From the NCBI GenBank assembly GCA_964534175.1, contig CAZHNS010000007.1:1-64000 (forward strand): 64,000 nucleotides of DNA, written 5' to 3'. Shown here piece after piece: positions 1 through 9,113 of this stretch (positions are counted from its first letter, which is position 1; the number at the start of each line of letters is the position of its first letter). The position numbers and the translations under genes were made by a program. The notes under the pieces are model-generated. The model worked only from the letters and a program-made list of their open reading frames with translations. It was not told where the DNA came from and made no database searches. The DNA is from JAFGHJ01 sp964534175 (GTDB taxonomy: Bacteria; Hydrothermota; UBA3072).

Positions 1-1
1 T

Positions 2-1588
2 CTAATAGCACAAGAATTCGGATACAAAGTAAAATTAGCCAAGCCAACCGAGGCTCCAGAAATAAAGAAAGATACATATAATATACAAAAGAAACCGCCT
101 GTTGTAACTATTATGGGACATGTTGATCATGGAAAAACAACTCTACTGGACTATATAAGAAAAACACAGGTAGCCAAGCAAGAATCAGGTGGAATCACAC
201 AGAAAATAGGAGCATATCATATAAACTACAACGGGCACGAAATAACATTTATCGATACTCCGGGTCACGAAGCATTCACCTCCATGAGAGCCAGAGGCGC
301 TAATGTTACCGACATTGTTGTTCTGGTTGTAGCAGCTAATGAAGGAGTAAAATCACAAACAATCGAAGCGATTAATCACGCTAAAGCTGCAAAGGTACCA
401 ATTATTGTAGCTGTTAACAAAATAGATCTACCCTCTGCAAATCCTAGTAAAGTACTGGCTGATTTGGCTGAAAAAGATGTAGTCTCTCACGAATACGGTG
501 GAAATGTAATCGCGGTCAATATTTCCGCAACAAAAGGCATCGGAACAGATGAATTGTTAGATGCTATTATTCTGCAATCCGAAGATATGGATCTAAAAGT
601 TCCTATAGAAGGACCGGGTAACGGCATAATTTTGGAAACTCGCATCAGAAAAGGAATAGGCAATGTAGCAACCGTTGTTGTAAAAGAAGGACAAATAAAA
701 ATCGGAGACTCCTTTGTCGCAGGTTCAACATCAGGAAAAGTACGACTAATTCTCGACGAACATGATAAAAGACTAAAAGAAGCCGGAGCTTCAGAGGCTA
801 TACAAATATCACAGTTTGAATCGTTGCCTAAAACGGGTGATATATTTAAAGTCGTTAAAAATAAAAAAACAGCAAGAGATATCTCAGAAGGAAGAAAGAG
901 CTCTAAAACGGAAAACAAAGTAAAAACAACAGTAAGTCTTTCAAACCTTTTTGAAAAAATAAAAGAAGATAAAAAACAAAGTTTAAAATTGGTATTAAAA
1001 GGCGATGACGCCGGCTCCGTTGATGCTCTAAAAAATTCAATCGAAAGTTTACCGAAAGAAAAAGTTCAGATTAAAGTTATTCATTCAGGCGTGGGTCCAA
1101 TAACAGAAAACGATGTAATGCTTGCTCACGCCTCCGAAGCAATAATTATTGGATTTAAAGTAAAACCATATTCACAGGCAAAAGAAGAAGCAAAGAAAAG
1201 AGGAGTAGAAATAAAGACATACGATGTTATCTTCGAAATAACTGAAGATATTAAAAAAGCTATGTTAGGTCTACTCAAACCAGAAAAAGAAGAAGTAAAA
1301 TGCGGAGAGATAGAAATTAGAAAAATATTCGAAGGGTCCAGTATCGGCAAAGTAGCCGGATGTTTTGTAGTTTCTGGAGAAGTTCATAATAATGACATCG
1401 CTTATCTTTTAAGAAATAAGAAAGAACTAACTAAAACCAAAATTGCAACTCTTAAAAGATTCGAGAAAGACGTAAAATCTGTAGAAGAGGGATACGAATG
1501 CGGAATAAGGCTTCAGGATTTTGACTCTTTCAAAGAAGGAGACATTATAGAGAGCTATAAAGTAATAGAGAAGGAGACAAAACTTTAA
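2..1588 (+). CDS. infB: Translation initiation factor IF-2, 5'-truncated by the window edge
   Basis: IF-2 is the GTPase that brings fMet-tRNA to the 30S subunit and promotes subunit joining. The reading frame is open from base 2, so the N-terminal part lies outside the window; 528 residues are visible. The first ATG at 113 is internal: it is the Met just before the G1 loop (GHVDHGKTT). Other GTPase motifs follow: DTPGHEAF (G3) and NKID (G4). After them come the beta-barrel domain II, domain III and the C-terminal fMet-tRNA-binding domain, all apparently complete. DUF503 and rbfA follow directly, the same order as infB-ylxP-rbfA in Firmicutes, so this is the tail of a nusA-infB type operon. 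Confidence 0.97.
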   Translation, partial: LIAQEFGYKVKLAKPTEAPEIKKDTYNIQKKPPVVTIMGHVDHGKTTLLDYIRKTQVAKQESGGITQKIGAYHINYNGHEITFIDTPGHEAFTSMRARGANVTDIVVLVVAANEGVKSQTIEAINHAKAAKVPIIVAVNKIDLPSANPSKVLADLAEKDVVSHEYGGNVIAVNISATKGIGTDELLDAIILQSEDMDLKVPIEGPGNGIILETRIRKGIGNVATVVVKEGQIKIGDSFVAGSTSGKVRLILDEHDKRLKEAGASEAIQISQFESLPKTGDIFKVVKNKKTARDISEGRKSSKTENKVKTTVSLSNLFEKIKEDKKQSLKLVLKGDDAGSVDALKNSIESLPKEKVQIKVIHSGVGPITENDVMLAHASEAIIIGFKVKPYSQAKEEAKKRGVEIKTYDVIFEITEDIKKAMLGLLKPEKEEVKCGEIEIRKIFEGSSIGKVAGCFVVSGEVHNNDIAYLLRNKKELTKTKIATLKRFEKDVKSVEEGYECGIRLQDFDSFKEGDIIESYKVIEKETKL

Positions 1589-1594
1589 AAGGAA

Positions 1595-1927
1595 ATGTTC
1601 GTCGGCATAGGCAAAGTTGAAATTTTCCTTCCCGGATTAAATTCTCTGAAATCTAAAAGAAGAATTATTAATAGTATTAAGGGTAAAATTCGGTCTAAAT
1701 TTAATGTAGGAATAAGCGAAATTGATTTTTTGGATAAATGGCAACGCGCACTCATAGGTATTGTAGCAGTATCAAACGATTCTAAATTCTTACAGTCTTC
1801 TTTTAATAAGATTGTAGACCAAATTAAGGGTTTTAGAGACATTAACATTTTAGATTGGAGTATAGAAATAAACAATGACTTTGAGACAGAAAAGGGTAAA
1901 TTCATACATAATGAAAGTAGTCCCTGA
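1595..1927 (+). CDS. DUF503 (YlxP-like) family protein
   Basis: A 110-residue protein of the DUF503/YlxP family, recognised by its N-terminal pattern (GKVEIFLPG, then LKSKRRII) and by its place between infB and rbfA. The biochemical function of the family is not established; a link to ribosome or translation factor assembly is suggested by synteny only. The start ATG lies 6 bases after the infB stop, with AAAGGA just upstream. The 3' end overlaps the beginning of rbfA by 53 bases in another frame, which points to translational coupling. Confidence 0.85.
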   Translation: MFVGIGKVEIFLPGLNSLKSKRRIINSIKGKIRSKFNVGISEIDFLDKWQRALIGIVAVSNDSKFLQSSFNKIVDQIKGFRDINILDWSIEINNDFETEKGKFIHNESSP

Positions 1928-2222
1928 AATTATAGAAAAAGAGGTTAAGGACCCGAGACTTGGTCTCGTTACTATAACATCCGTAGACAGCAGTCCAGAT
2001 CTAAAACACGCAAACGTTTACTTCACAGTACATGGAGGAGAAAAATCTGGCAAATCAAACAGTGAAGTCCTTAACCACGCAAGTGGATTTATACAGCATG
2101 AACTTTCCAGACGCATTAAGATGAAAAACACACCGATACTTACTTTTAAATTTAGACCCATAACAGAAAAAACGCAGAGAATTGAAGAACTTTTAAACGA
2201 AGAAAAAGAGGATTTCAAGTGA
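1875..2222 (+). CDS. rbfA: 30S ribosome-binding factor A
   Basis: RbfA is a small KH-fold factor that binds the pre-30S subunit and helps mature the 5' end of 16S rRNA. The 115 residues match the usual family length. Family signatures are visible: RVNSYIMKVVPEII near the N-terminus, EVKDPRLGLVTIT at about 23-35, and the basic stretch RRIKMKNTPILTF. The start at 1875 overlaps DUF503 by 53 bases; it is preferred because the conserved first helix would be lost from any later start. The stop overlaps the GTG start of nrnA (GTGA). Confidence 0.94.
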   Translation: MTLRQKRVNSYIMKVVPEIIEKEVKDPRLGLVTITSVDSSPDLKHANVYFTVHGGEKSGKSNSEVLNHASGFIQHELSRRIKMKNTPILTFKFRPITEKTQRIEELLNEEKEDFK

Positions 2223-3184
2223 AAATGAGTTGGCAAAAAGCTTTAGAATTAATAAATAAAAATAAAAATTTCCTGATCGTATCCCATAAGAACCCGGATG
2301 GTGACGCTCTTGGTTCTGAAATAGCACTTGCTATGGCATTAATGAAATTAAAGAAAAACGTTCATATTTACAATCAAGATCCACCCCCCGAGAGATATTC
2401 AAAATTTCCAAAAGCTTCTTTGATTCAAACTGAAAAGAAAGACTTTAAAGAAGATGTAACTATTTTTGTCGACTGTGCAGAAGTAGACCGCATAGGAAAA
2501 ATAAAAGAAAACATTGATTTTTCAAAACCTTCGATAAATATAGACCACCATATAGGAAACTCAAAATTTGGCACAGTAAATGTCATAAAACCCGATTATT
2601 CTTCAACAGCGGAAATTATATATAAACTAATAAAAAATGAAATACCGATGGATGAAGAAATTGCCACATATTTATACATTGGAATATTGACAGACACAGG
2701 AGCTTTTCGATATCCAAACACAACATCTCATTCCTTAAGAGTTGCTTCCGAATTGGTTGCTTACGGAGTAATGGCTTCACGAGTTTCAGAATTCATATGG
2801 TTTGCAGACCCAGAAGCAAGAATAAAGCTTTTAGGTGAAGTCCTACGAACCATGAGTTTACATGGTAAAATAAGCATAATGTACGTCACAAAAGAAATGC
2901 TCAAAAAACAAGGTGCAAAAGAAGAAGACACTGAAGAATTCATCGATTACGGACTTTCAATAAAAGGAATTGAAACCGCTGCCATAATAAAAGAGAGAGA
3001 AGGCGGAATATTAAAAATATCTCTGCGCTCTAAGAACAATATACCCGTCCGGGAACTTGCAGCAAAATACGGAGGTGGCGGGCATAGAACAGCATCTGGA
3101 TTTACAGTAGAAAGAGAAATAGAACCCTTTAAGAAGGAATTAGAAAAAGAGCTCGAAAATCTAGTCGGAAAATATAGTCACTAA
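2219..3184 (+). CDS. nrnA: DHH-family nanoRNase / pAp phosphatase
   Basis: NrnA-type enzymes degrade very short RNAs to mononucleotides and dephosphorylate 3'-phosphoadenosine 5'-phosphate, using two metal ions. The 321-residue protein has the DHH phosphoesterase motifs in order: HKNPDGDALGS, VDCAEVDRIG and IDHHIGN, then the C-terminal DHHA1 motif GGGGHRTASG. The start is GTG at 2219, which shares bases with the rbfA stop; an in-frame ATG at 2225 is an alternative. Position after rbfA is common for this family. The stop abuts the convergent trkA stop, leaving no intergenic space. Confidence 0.93.
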   Translation: MKMSWQKALELINKNKNFLIVSHKNPDGDALGSEIALAMALMKLKKNVHIYNQDPPPERYSKFPKASLIQTEKKDFKEDVTIFVDCAEVDRIGKIKENIDFSKPSINIDHHIGNSKFGTVNVIKPDYSSTAEIIYKLIKNEIPMDEEIATYLYIGILTDTGAFRYPNTTSHSLRVASELVAYGVMASRVSEFIWFADPEARIKLLGEVLRTMSLHGKISIMYVTKEMLKKQGAKEEDTEEFIDYGLSIKGIETAAIIKEREGGILKISLRSKNNIPVRELAAKYGGGGHRTASGFTVEREIEPFKKELEKELENLVGKYSH

Positions 3185-3870
3185 ATTTTTACCCTCTTTT
3201 TCACCCCCATAAACTTTGCCGCCTTTTTTATTGATTCAAGGGGCGCTGTTATAAATACTTCATCTCCTCCATATATCTTGCGATTACCCCTTGGCACACA
3301 GAATTCATCTTCCTCTTTTCTAAAGATACCGTTAATAAGACAATCTGAGGGAAATCTATCATCAGAAGCTATCTGAGCAATGGTTTTTTCTACAATATTA
3401 GATTTTTCAGGTATCTTAATAATAGCAATAGCACCGCTGCCTCCCCTGAAAGTATAAACTATTGAAGCCTCAGGTTCTTCTATTTCAAAAACCAGTGGAG
3501 CAGCACTAATTTCGACGACATCTATAGCATCCGTAGCACCTGCCCGCTCGTAAACAGGTTTATAAGAGGGATCTCTCATCCTTGCGTATATTCTCGGAAC
3601 CCCAAAACTATTTGCTATAACCGTAAGAGAAAGATTGTCTGCATCAGACCGCATAGATGCTACGACCACATCCGCCTTTTCAATGCCAGCTTCTTTTAAA
3701 GTACTAATTTCAGTAGCGCTCCCCTTAATTGCTACAACTCCTAAACTCTCATAAATATATTCGCAAACTTCTGGGCTCTCTTCTATAACTACAACATCGT
3801 GCTTAGAAGCACTTAATTTTCTCGCAACATTTCTACCAAGAAGACCGCCACCGCCAATAATTACATACAC
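3181..3870 (-). CDS. trkA: Potassium uptake regulatory protein TrkA/KtrA
   Basis: This cytoplasmic gating subunit binds nucleotide and controls the TrkH channel. The 229 residues form one RCK unit: a Rossmann domain with the glycine motif GGGGLLGRNVA (6-16) and an acidic residue at the end of beta-2 (VVIEES), then a TrkA_C domain from about residue 140. It is thus a single-unit KtrA-like protein rather than the duplicated E. coli TrkA. The start is GTG, placed after a strong GGAGGTGATAA ribosome-binding site. It lies 10 bases downstream of trkH, so the two form one operon. Its 3' end overlaps nrnA by a few bases. Confidence 0.9.
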   Translation of the reverse strand: MYVIIGGGGLLGRNVARKLSASKHDVVVIEESPEVCEYIYESLGVVAIKGSATEISTLKEAGIEKADVVVASMRSDADNLSLTVIANSFGVPRIYARMRDPSYKPVYERAGATDAIDVVEISAAPLVFEIEEPEASIVYTFRGGSGAIAIIKIPEKSNIVEKTIAQIASDDRFPSDCLINGIFRKEEDEFCVPRGNRKIYGGDEVFITAPLESIKKAAKFMGVKKRVKI

Positions 3871-3880
3871 TTATCACCTC

Positions 3881-5374
3881 CTATTTCCATGTGTTTTTAT
3901 AAAATAGCATAAGAATAGGCAAAATTTCTAATCTTCCCGCCAGCATACCTATAATAAAAGTAAACTTTATAATAGGAGAAAGCATCATCATCTCAGAAAC
4001 CGAAATATAGCAAGGACCAACATTACCAAGAGCCGAGGCCATGGCGGAAAACGACTCCAGAGCTCCATGATTACTAAAAAAGGCTGTCACGATTCCACCT
4101 GCCGCAAGTAAAAACAACCAGGCAGCGAACAAAGATGTAACTCTCCTAACTTCATCAAACTCCACTTTACTTCCATCTATTATAATAAAACGTACTGTGC
4201 GAAGAGGATAAACAATAGATAAAATCTTAAATTTAATCAGCTTAAATAGAATCCCAACACGCAGAATTTTTAATCCGCCGGAAGTCGAACCCACACATCC
4301 ACCTATTATCATTAAAAAAAGAAAAATTTGCTTAGCTACACCTCCATAAATGGGCGATGCGATATCCCGGGTTGCATATCCTGTAGTAGTCATAATCGCA
4401 ACTACCTGAAAAATCGAAGTTCTGACCAAATCGGGAGAAAAAACCTTGTCATAAGTAAATTGCTTAAAAATTATAATGCCCGAAGCTGAACATACAAATA
4501 ACCAGAACAGTTTAATCTCAAAGGAATCCCATAAAGCTTTAAAATCTCCCTGAAAAACCCTGTAATGAAACAGAAAATTCATTCCAGCAAACAACATAAA
4601 TATAATTATTGTCCATTCAACAATATTCGACATATAATAATTCATTGCGGAATAGTATCCAATACTTAAATCATGCGTTGAAAATCCTCCACTCGAAAGC
4701 GTTGTAAATGAATGAGTAACTGCGTCAAAAAGATTCAAACCTTCGATTTTTAAAAGGAAAATAAGCATCAAAGTCAAGCTTCCATATATAACCCATAAGA
4801 TCCTTATTGTGTTAAATAAACCCGGGGCTATTCTTTTAGTTCTAATTTTATGGCTCTCTCCGGCAAAAAGCTGTGGAGCAATACCCCCTTCATAAATAAT
4901 CAATAAAGCAAAGCTAAGGATGCCAAGACCTCCTAACCACTGCGTTAAAGCTCTATAAAAAAGGATAGAGCGGATTTGGGTATCAAGTCCCGAAATAAGA
5001 GTTATTCCTGTAGTTGTAAAACCCGAAACTGTTTCGAAAAATGAATCAACAAAACTCGCATGAAGCCCTAGCAGATAAGGAAAAGAACCAATCAAAGAAA
5101 CAATTATCCAGGACAAAGCAGCAATCATCATACCCTGTTTGTGGTCAATTTTATCTAAAGGGTTCCTACCTTTTAACGCTACTCCCAAAGTTAGAGAGAT
5201 TATCGCCGGTATTAAAAAAGCTTTCAAATGAATCAGCTCCCTTAAATATAAATAATCTATGATTAAAGGTATCAAAAAAAGGAAAGAAAAATATATAAGA
5301 ATAACACCAATATAACCCATAACAGGGGAAACTTCAAAAAGAAATCGTCCTAGCAAACTTTTTCGAACTTTCAT
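3881..5374 (-). CDS. trkH: Potassium uptake transmembrane protein TrkH
   Basis: TrkH is the ion-conducting subunit of the Trk/Ktr potassium uptake system in the inner membrane. The 497-residue protein is strongly hydrophobic and shows four pore-loop segments: SGFTTTG (117-123), TTLSSGGFS, MTTTGYATRD and ALGNVGP. The length fits TrkH (about 480-500). It is transcribed leftward with trkA downstream. A near-consensus promoter ends only 9 bases before the ATG, and no Shine-Dalgarno sequence is visible, so the mRNA is probably leaderless. Confidence 0.94.
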   Translation of the reverse strand: MKVRKSLLGRFLFEVSPVMGYIGVILIYFSFLFLIPLIIDYLYLRELIHLKAFLIPAIISLTLGVALKGRNPLDKIDHKQGMMIAALSWIIVSLIGSFPYLLGLHASFVDSFFETVSGFTTTGITLISGLDTQIRSILFYRALTQWLGGLGILSFALLIIYEGGIAPQLFAGESHKIRTKRIAPGLFNTIRILWVIYGSLTLMLIFLLKIEGLNLFDAVTHSFTTLSSGGFSTHDLSIGYYSAMNYYMSNIVEWTIIIFMLFAGMNFLFHYRVFQGDFKALWDSFEIKLFWLFVCSASGIIIFKQFTYDKVFSPDLVRTSIFQVVAIMTTTGYATRDIASPIYGGVAKQIFLFLMIIGGCVGSTSGGLKILRVGILFKLIKFKILSIVYPLRTVRFIIIDGSKVEFDEVRRVTSLFAAWLFLLAAGGIVTAFFSNHGALESFSAMASALGNVGPCYISVSEMMMLSPIIKFTFIIGMLAGRLEILPILMLFYKNTWK

Positions 5375-5383
5375 TTACTATAC

Positions 5384-5412
5384 ATGATATGAGTTTTGCC
5401 TTTAAATGTCAA
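5384..5412 (-). promoter_or_regulatory. Sigma-70 promoter of trkH-trkA
   Basis: On the minus strand, TTGACA (5412-5407), a 17-base spacer and TATCAT (5389-5384). The -10 box is followed after 9 bases by the trkH ATG, so transcription should start 1-3 bases before the start codon. Confidence 0.75.
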
Positions 5413-5440
5413 CGCCCCTAGCCTAACCCATTTATTCAAC

Positions 5441-5525
5441 CACAGAGATCATAGAGAAAAAAAGAAAACACACAGAGAAAAGTTTTATATTATTGTTTTT
5501 AAAAACTAACCCATACATCAATTTT
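5441..5525. repeat. Intergenic CACAGAGA-type repeat, copy 1
   Basis: Begins with CACAGAGATCATAGAGA and CACACAGAGAAAAG. It continues into a TTTTAAAAACTAACCCATAC segment that matches the copy at 14195 (TTTAAAAACCAACCCACAC) at the same distance. The similarity therefore spans about 80 bases. It lies between the divergent trkH and the 5613 gene. Confidence 0.6.
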
Positions 5526-5563
5526 TATATGTAGGACATGTAGATGAATGTAAAATAAAGTTC

Positions 5564-5592
5564 TTGACATGAACAGTTGTAATACATAAATT
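5564..5592 (+). promoter_or_regulatory. Sigma-70 promoter of the 5613 gene
   Basis: TTGACA (5564-5569), 17-base spacer, TAAATT (5587-5592). An AAAGGAG ribosome-binding site follows at about 5600 and the ATG is at 5613. Confidence 0.65.
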
Positions 5593-5612
5593 ATTCATAA
5601 AGGAGAAAAGAA

Positions 5613-6413
5613 ATGAAAAATTGGTTCACAATTTTATTATTATTGCTAATTTTTCTCTCAGCAAAAGCCTCTCCTAAAACTGAAATTATTATCTTCGGAG
5701 TAGTCCACCAGGCGACCGACAATTTTGACGGAGATGACGTGTTAAAGATATTAGATAAGGTGAAACCAGATGCGATTTTGTTTGAACACCCGACCTCCTG
5801 GAACGCCGAAGAATTTTCCGAATTAGTGTCAAAGATCGAAAATCCAACTCTCGAGACAATAACGGTAAAAAAGTATCTGGATGAAAATCCCTCAGTAATT
5901 CTTAGATATTATGACATAGCGAATCGAAACAAATATTATATTGAAACCCAATACTTCGAACAAGAGAAAGCCTTTAATGAAAAATTAGATAATTTAATCA
6001 AAAAAAGCGAATCAGATGATTCCGCCTCACTCCCAGCAAAGCGGATCATCATGCTTTTAAATTTCGCCAATCTTAATCATTCTCTTTTAAAGGAGTACCC
6101 TAGAGTAATCAACTCTTCAGCAGGCGACTCCATATGTGCTATAAATGTCAGATATCTCCTTTCTAGTAGTCTTAAATTTACGGAAACCATTCCGGAATTG
6201 AAACAATTTAAGGAATTTATTACCTCGAAAAAAGAATACTGGAATAGACGGAATCAAACTATGGCAGAAAATATAATAAACTATGCAGAAGAATTTCAAG
6301 GTGAGAGAATTTTAGTTACAACGGGATTTGAACACAGATATTATTTACGAAAAGAACTACAACAATCTAAAAAACAAAACTTCGTATTAAAAGAATACTG
6401 GGAATGCGAATAA
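5613..6413 (+). CDS. Exported TIKI/TraB/GumN-superfamily-like protein
   Basis: A 266-residue protein with an N-terminal signal peptide (hydrophobic residues 4-17, likely cleaved after AKA at about 19). The mature part resembles the TIKI/TraB/PrgY/GumN superfamily, members of which are metal-dependent peptidases or related hydrolases. The visible hallmarks are a GVVH motif (29-32), a Glu in DAILFEHP (E58), and a C-terminal RRNQTMAENI followed about 12 residues later by TGFEHRYYL, matching the family's RN..M and G.xH segments. It has its own promoter and a good ribosome-binding site, so it is monocistronic. Substrate and role are unknown, and family assignment is by motif only. Confidence 0.55.
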   Translation: MKNWFTILLLLLIFLSAKASPKTEIIIFGVVHQATDNFDGDDVLKILDKVKPDAILFEHPTSWNAEEFSELVSKIENPTLETITVKKYLDENPSVILRYYDIANRNKYYIETQYFEQEKAFNEKLDNLIKKSESDDSASLPAKRIIMLLNFANLNHSLLKEYPRVINSSAGDSICAINVRYLLSSSLKFTETIPELKQFKEFITSKKEYWNRRNQTMAENIINYAEEFQGERILVTTGFEHRYYLRKELQQSKKQNFVLKEYWECE

Positions 6414-6489
6414 AAAAGAGATTATATTGATTATGACAAACGCCAAACATTGTCGGTGCTATTCTATACAGTAGGTTATATAAAAAATC

Positions 6490-7332
6490 ATGTTTACAAA
6501 TAACAACAAACAACACAACTTTATATGGATTTTGCTTTCTATGTGTATGGTCTTAGCCGCTGGATTGCTCGATTATTATACCGGTCCGGAAATCGCATTT
6601 TCACTTTTCTATTTAATTCCAGTTATGACAAGTGCATGGTTTACGAGAAAACCCTTCGCTGCTTTTACTTCAGTTACAAGTGCAGCCGCCTGGATGATTG
6701 CCGAAATTACCTCAGGCCGATTTTATTCACATATCGCTATCCATTTCTGGAACGCGACTACCATGTTAGGATTTTTTTTAGTCATAACGTTACTGCTTGA
6801 GCGTCTTAAGATAAACCTAAACAAAGAACAAGTTTTGTCTCGAATAGACTACCTTACCGGAGTCATGAACCCACGCTCTTTCTATGAATTTATGGCTACA
6901 GAAATTGAACGGTGCAGAAGATACAAACATCCTTTTACGATTGCATATTTAGATGTGGATAATTTTAAACATATAAATGACCAATTTGGACATCCGGTTG
7001 GAGACGATGTACTAAGAGCTATAGCTGATACTATAAAGAGAAACCTACGAAAAATTGACGTAGTGGCACGCCTCGGAGGAGATGAATTTGCCGTGCTGTT
7101 GCCGGAAACCGATAATAAAGATTCCACCAAAGCCATAGAGAAGATTCAAGAAGCATTTATTCAAAATACAGCTCTTAAAGAATATGCTATCACATTCAGT
7201 ATTGGTGTCTTAACCTGCGACAAAAATCCGCCCAGTATGGATAAAATGATGAAATCAGTTGATTCGTTGATGTACTCGGTTAAAAAACTAGGCAAAAATG
7301 GAATTAAATATTCAACATACCCAGGCCTTTAG
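6490..7332 (+). CDS. Membrane-bound diguanylate cyclase (GGDEF)
   Basis: This protein should make cyclic di-GMP from two GTP. Residues 1 to about 105 hold four or five hydrophobic helices, a likely membrane sensor domain. The GGDEF domain runs from about 115 to 275. The active-site motif GGDEF (196-200) is intact. An RKID inhibitory site (187-190) lies exactly five residues before it, so product inhibition is expected. No EAL or HD-GYP domain is present. No Shine-Dalgarno sequence precedes the ATG; an AT-rich TTATAT lies within 10 bases of it. The sensed signal is unknown. Confidence 0.9.
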   Translation: MFTNNNKQHNFIWILLSMCMVLAAGLLDYYTGPEIAFSLFYLIPVMTSAWFTRKPFAAFTSVTSAAAWMIAEITSGRFYSHIAIHFWNATTMLGFFLVITLLLERLKINLNKEQVLSRIDYLTGVMNPRSFYEFMATEIERCRRYKHPFTIAYLDVDNFKHINDQFGHPVGDDVLRAIADTIKRNLRKIDVVARLGGDEFAVLLPETDNKDSTKAIEKIQEAFIQNTALKEYAITFSIGVLTCDKNPPSMDKMMKSVDSLMYSVKKLGKNGIKYSTYPGL

Positions 7333-7422
7333 AATGATAGAGTCGATTCTATTTCTACAAATAATAAATAAGATTGCTCACTGGATAATAATGATTAATG
7401 AACTATAATAACACATAACAAA

Positions 7423-8136
7423 ATGAAAGAAATTTTCGAAATAATATTATATTCATTTTTTGCAGGAATAACAGTACTTCTGGGTGGAATATTATCAAGA
7501 ATATTCGAAAAATTTAAAGACTATTCTGCACACAAATTTATAACTCATTTTGCTATAGCTTTTGGTGGAGGTATATTAATAGCCGCCGTTGCTTTTGTTC
7601 TAATACCTAAAGGAATAGAACAATTGTCACTTCTCCCCCTTACCTTAACTTTTATAGGTGGAGTTCTATTTTTCTGTATCATCGATAACAAAATTCATCA
7701 AAAAGGAGGGTCTTTCGCGCAGATGATGGCGATGTTAATCGATTTTGTTCCCGAAGCTATAGCTTTAGGTGGAGTTTTTGCGCATAATATTCGCCTTGGA
7801 TTATTACTCGCTATTTATATAGGAATGCAGAATTTACCTGAATCTTTTAACGCATACATAGAATTAAAACACTTCAACCATTCTTCAAGAATATCCCTTA
7901 CAATATTATTTTTATTAAGTTTTTCCGGAGTAATTGCAGCTCTTATGGGTTATTTCCTCTTAAGAGATAAGGTCAGTATTATCGCAGGTCTTATGGCTTT
8001 TTCCGGCGGCGGTATAGTTTTTTTAATGTTTCAAGACATCGCCCCATTATCAAAAATTAAAAACAGTTGGATTCCACCAATAGGCGCATCAATGGGATTT
8101 TTAGTCGGAATAATCGGAGAGAAACTACTTGGATAA
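7423..8136 (+). CDS. ZIP-like metal transporter family membrane protein
   Basis: A 237-residue protein with about seven or eight hydrophobic segments. It resembles the ZIP (ZRT/IRT-like) family: a glycine-rich early helix (FGGGILIAA), a DFVPEAIALG segment in the place of the ZIP helix-4 HNxPEG motif, and QNLPES in the place of the helix-5 motif. The two PE pairs are kept, but the metal-binding His in both motifs is changed (to Asp-Phe and Gln-Asn). Metal specificity may therefore differ, or the protein may carry something else. A TATAAT lies at 7404-7409, 13 bases before the ATG, with no clear ribosome-binding site. Confidence 0.65.
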   Translation: MKEIFEIILYSFFAGITVLLGGILSRIFEKFKDYSAHKFITHFAIAFGGGILIAAVAFVLIPKGIEQLSLLPLTLTFIGGVLFFCIIDNKIHQKGGSFAQMMAMLIDFVPEAIALGGVFAHNIRLGLLLAIYIGMQNLPESFNAYIELKHFNHSSRISLTILFLLSFSGVIAALMGYFLLRDKVSIIAGLMAFSGGGIVFLMFQDIAPLSKIKNSWIPPIGASMGFLVGIIGEKLLG

Positions 8137-8168
8137 AAATAACGAATTAATATAAATTTTTGAGAAAA

Positions 8169-9113
8169 ATGGATATTTTTTTAACAGGTGTAACAGGTTT
8201 TATCGGATCATACGTTACATTAGAACTTTTGAAACACAAACACAAAGTAACTATATTGGCCCGCAATCCGAATAAAATTCCTTATTTTAAAAAAATAGAA
8301 CAACTCGAGCTAGTAGAAGGTAATCTTTCCGATAACGAATTACTTGAAAAATTAATCAGAGGTAAAGATGCATGTATTCATATAGCAGTAAATTATTCGG
8401 AACGAAAAACAGGATGGGAAGTGCTCCAAGACGACACTTTTCCAACGGTATTTATGTCTAATATAGCCGCAAGAGAAAACGTAAAACATTTCATTTATAC
8501 ATCATCGACCTCAGCAAATGACAGTCTATATTCGGGCGGCGCGGGCGAGTTAGAAGAATCGATAAAGATTGTAGATACAAAAACTAAACAACATCCGGCT
8601 ACGTTTTACGGCGCCACAAAAGCTGCAAGTGAAAACTTTCTAATTGCACAATCCCATCTTTCACCTATGAGAATAAATATTATTCGCCCGGGTTACACGT
8701 TTGGAAATCCTATTGCTGAAGGTGCTCATTCTCAAAGTGACACCCGTTTTAAAAATATAGTTAATAAAGCTTTCAATAATCAACCCATACCCATTACTAA
8801 AAATGACGGAACTCAGTTCATATGGGCAGGAGATTTGGCTAAATTATACATTAAAGTTTTACACAGCAAGGTTAATAGAAAAACATATTTCGGACTTTCT
8901 AAAAATTTTACGTCCTGGTATGAAATCGCACAGGAAGCAATAAAAAAATGTAATTCAAAGAGCCGGATATTATTGGAAGACAAAGGCTGGAGTGAGGATC
9001 CGTTAATGTGGGATGTCTCTGATATGAAATTAGATTTCGGACTCGAGTTTGATCCCTGGGAAAAGATTAAAGAACACCTGGATTACTATATATATTTAGA
9101 GAAAAATGCCTAA
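8169..9113 (+). CDS. NAD(P)-dependent epimerase/dehydratase (extended SDR)
   Basis: A 314-residue extended short-chain dehydrogenase. The nucleotide-binding motif TGVTGFIGS is at the N-terminus. The catalytic Ser/Thr lies in YTSSTSAND and the YxxxK pair is in FYGATKAASE. The cofactor site and active site look complete. The substrate, such as a nucleotide sugar or a flavonoid-type carbonyl, cannot be told from sequence. The ATG at 8169 was chosen because the Rossmann strand begins there; a TTG at 8160 would add three residues. The 3' end overlaps the next gene by 8 bases. Confidence 0.85.
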   Translation: MDIFLTGVTGFIGSYVTLELLKHKHKVTILARNPNKIPYFKKIEQLELVEGNLSDNELLEKLIRGKDACIHIAVNYSERKTGWEVLQDDTFPTVFMSNIAARENVKHFIYTSSTSANDSLYSGGAGELEESIKIVDTKTKQHPATFYGATKAASENFLIAQSHLSPMRINIIRPGYTFGNPIAEGAHSQSDTRFKNIVNKAFNNQPIPITKNDGTQFIWAGDLAKLYIKVLHSKVNRKTYFGLSKNFTSWYEIAQEAIKKCNSKSRILLEDKGWSEDPLMWDVSDMKLDFGLEFDPWEKIKEHLDYYIYLEKNA

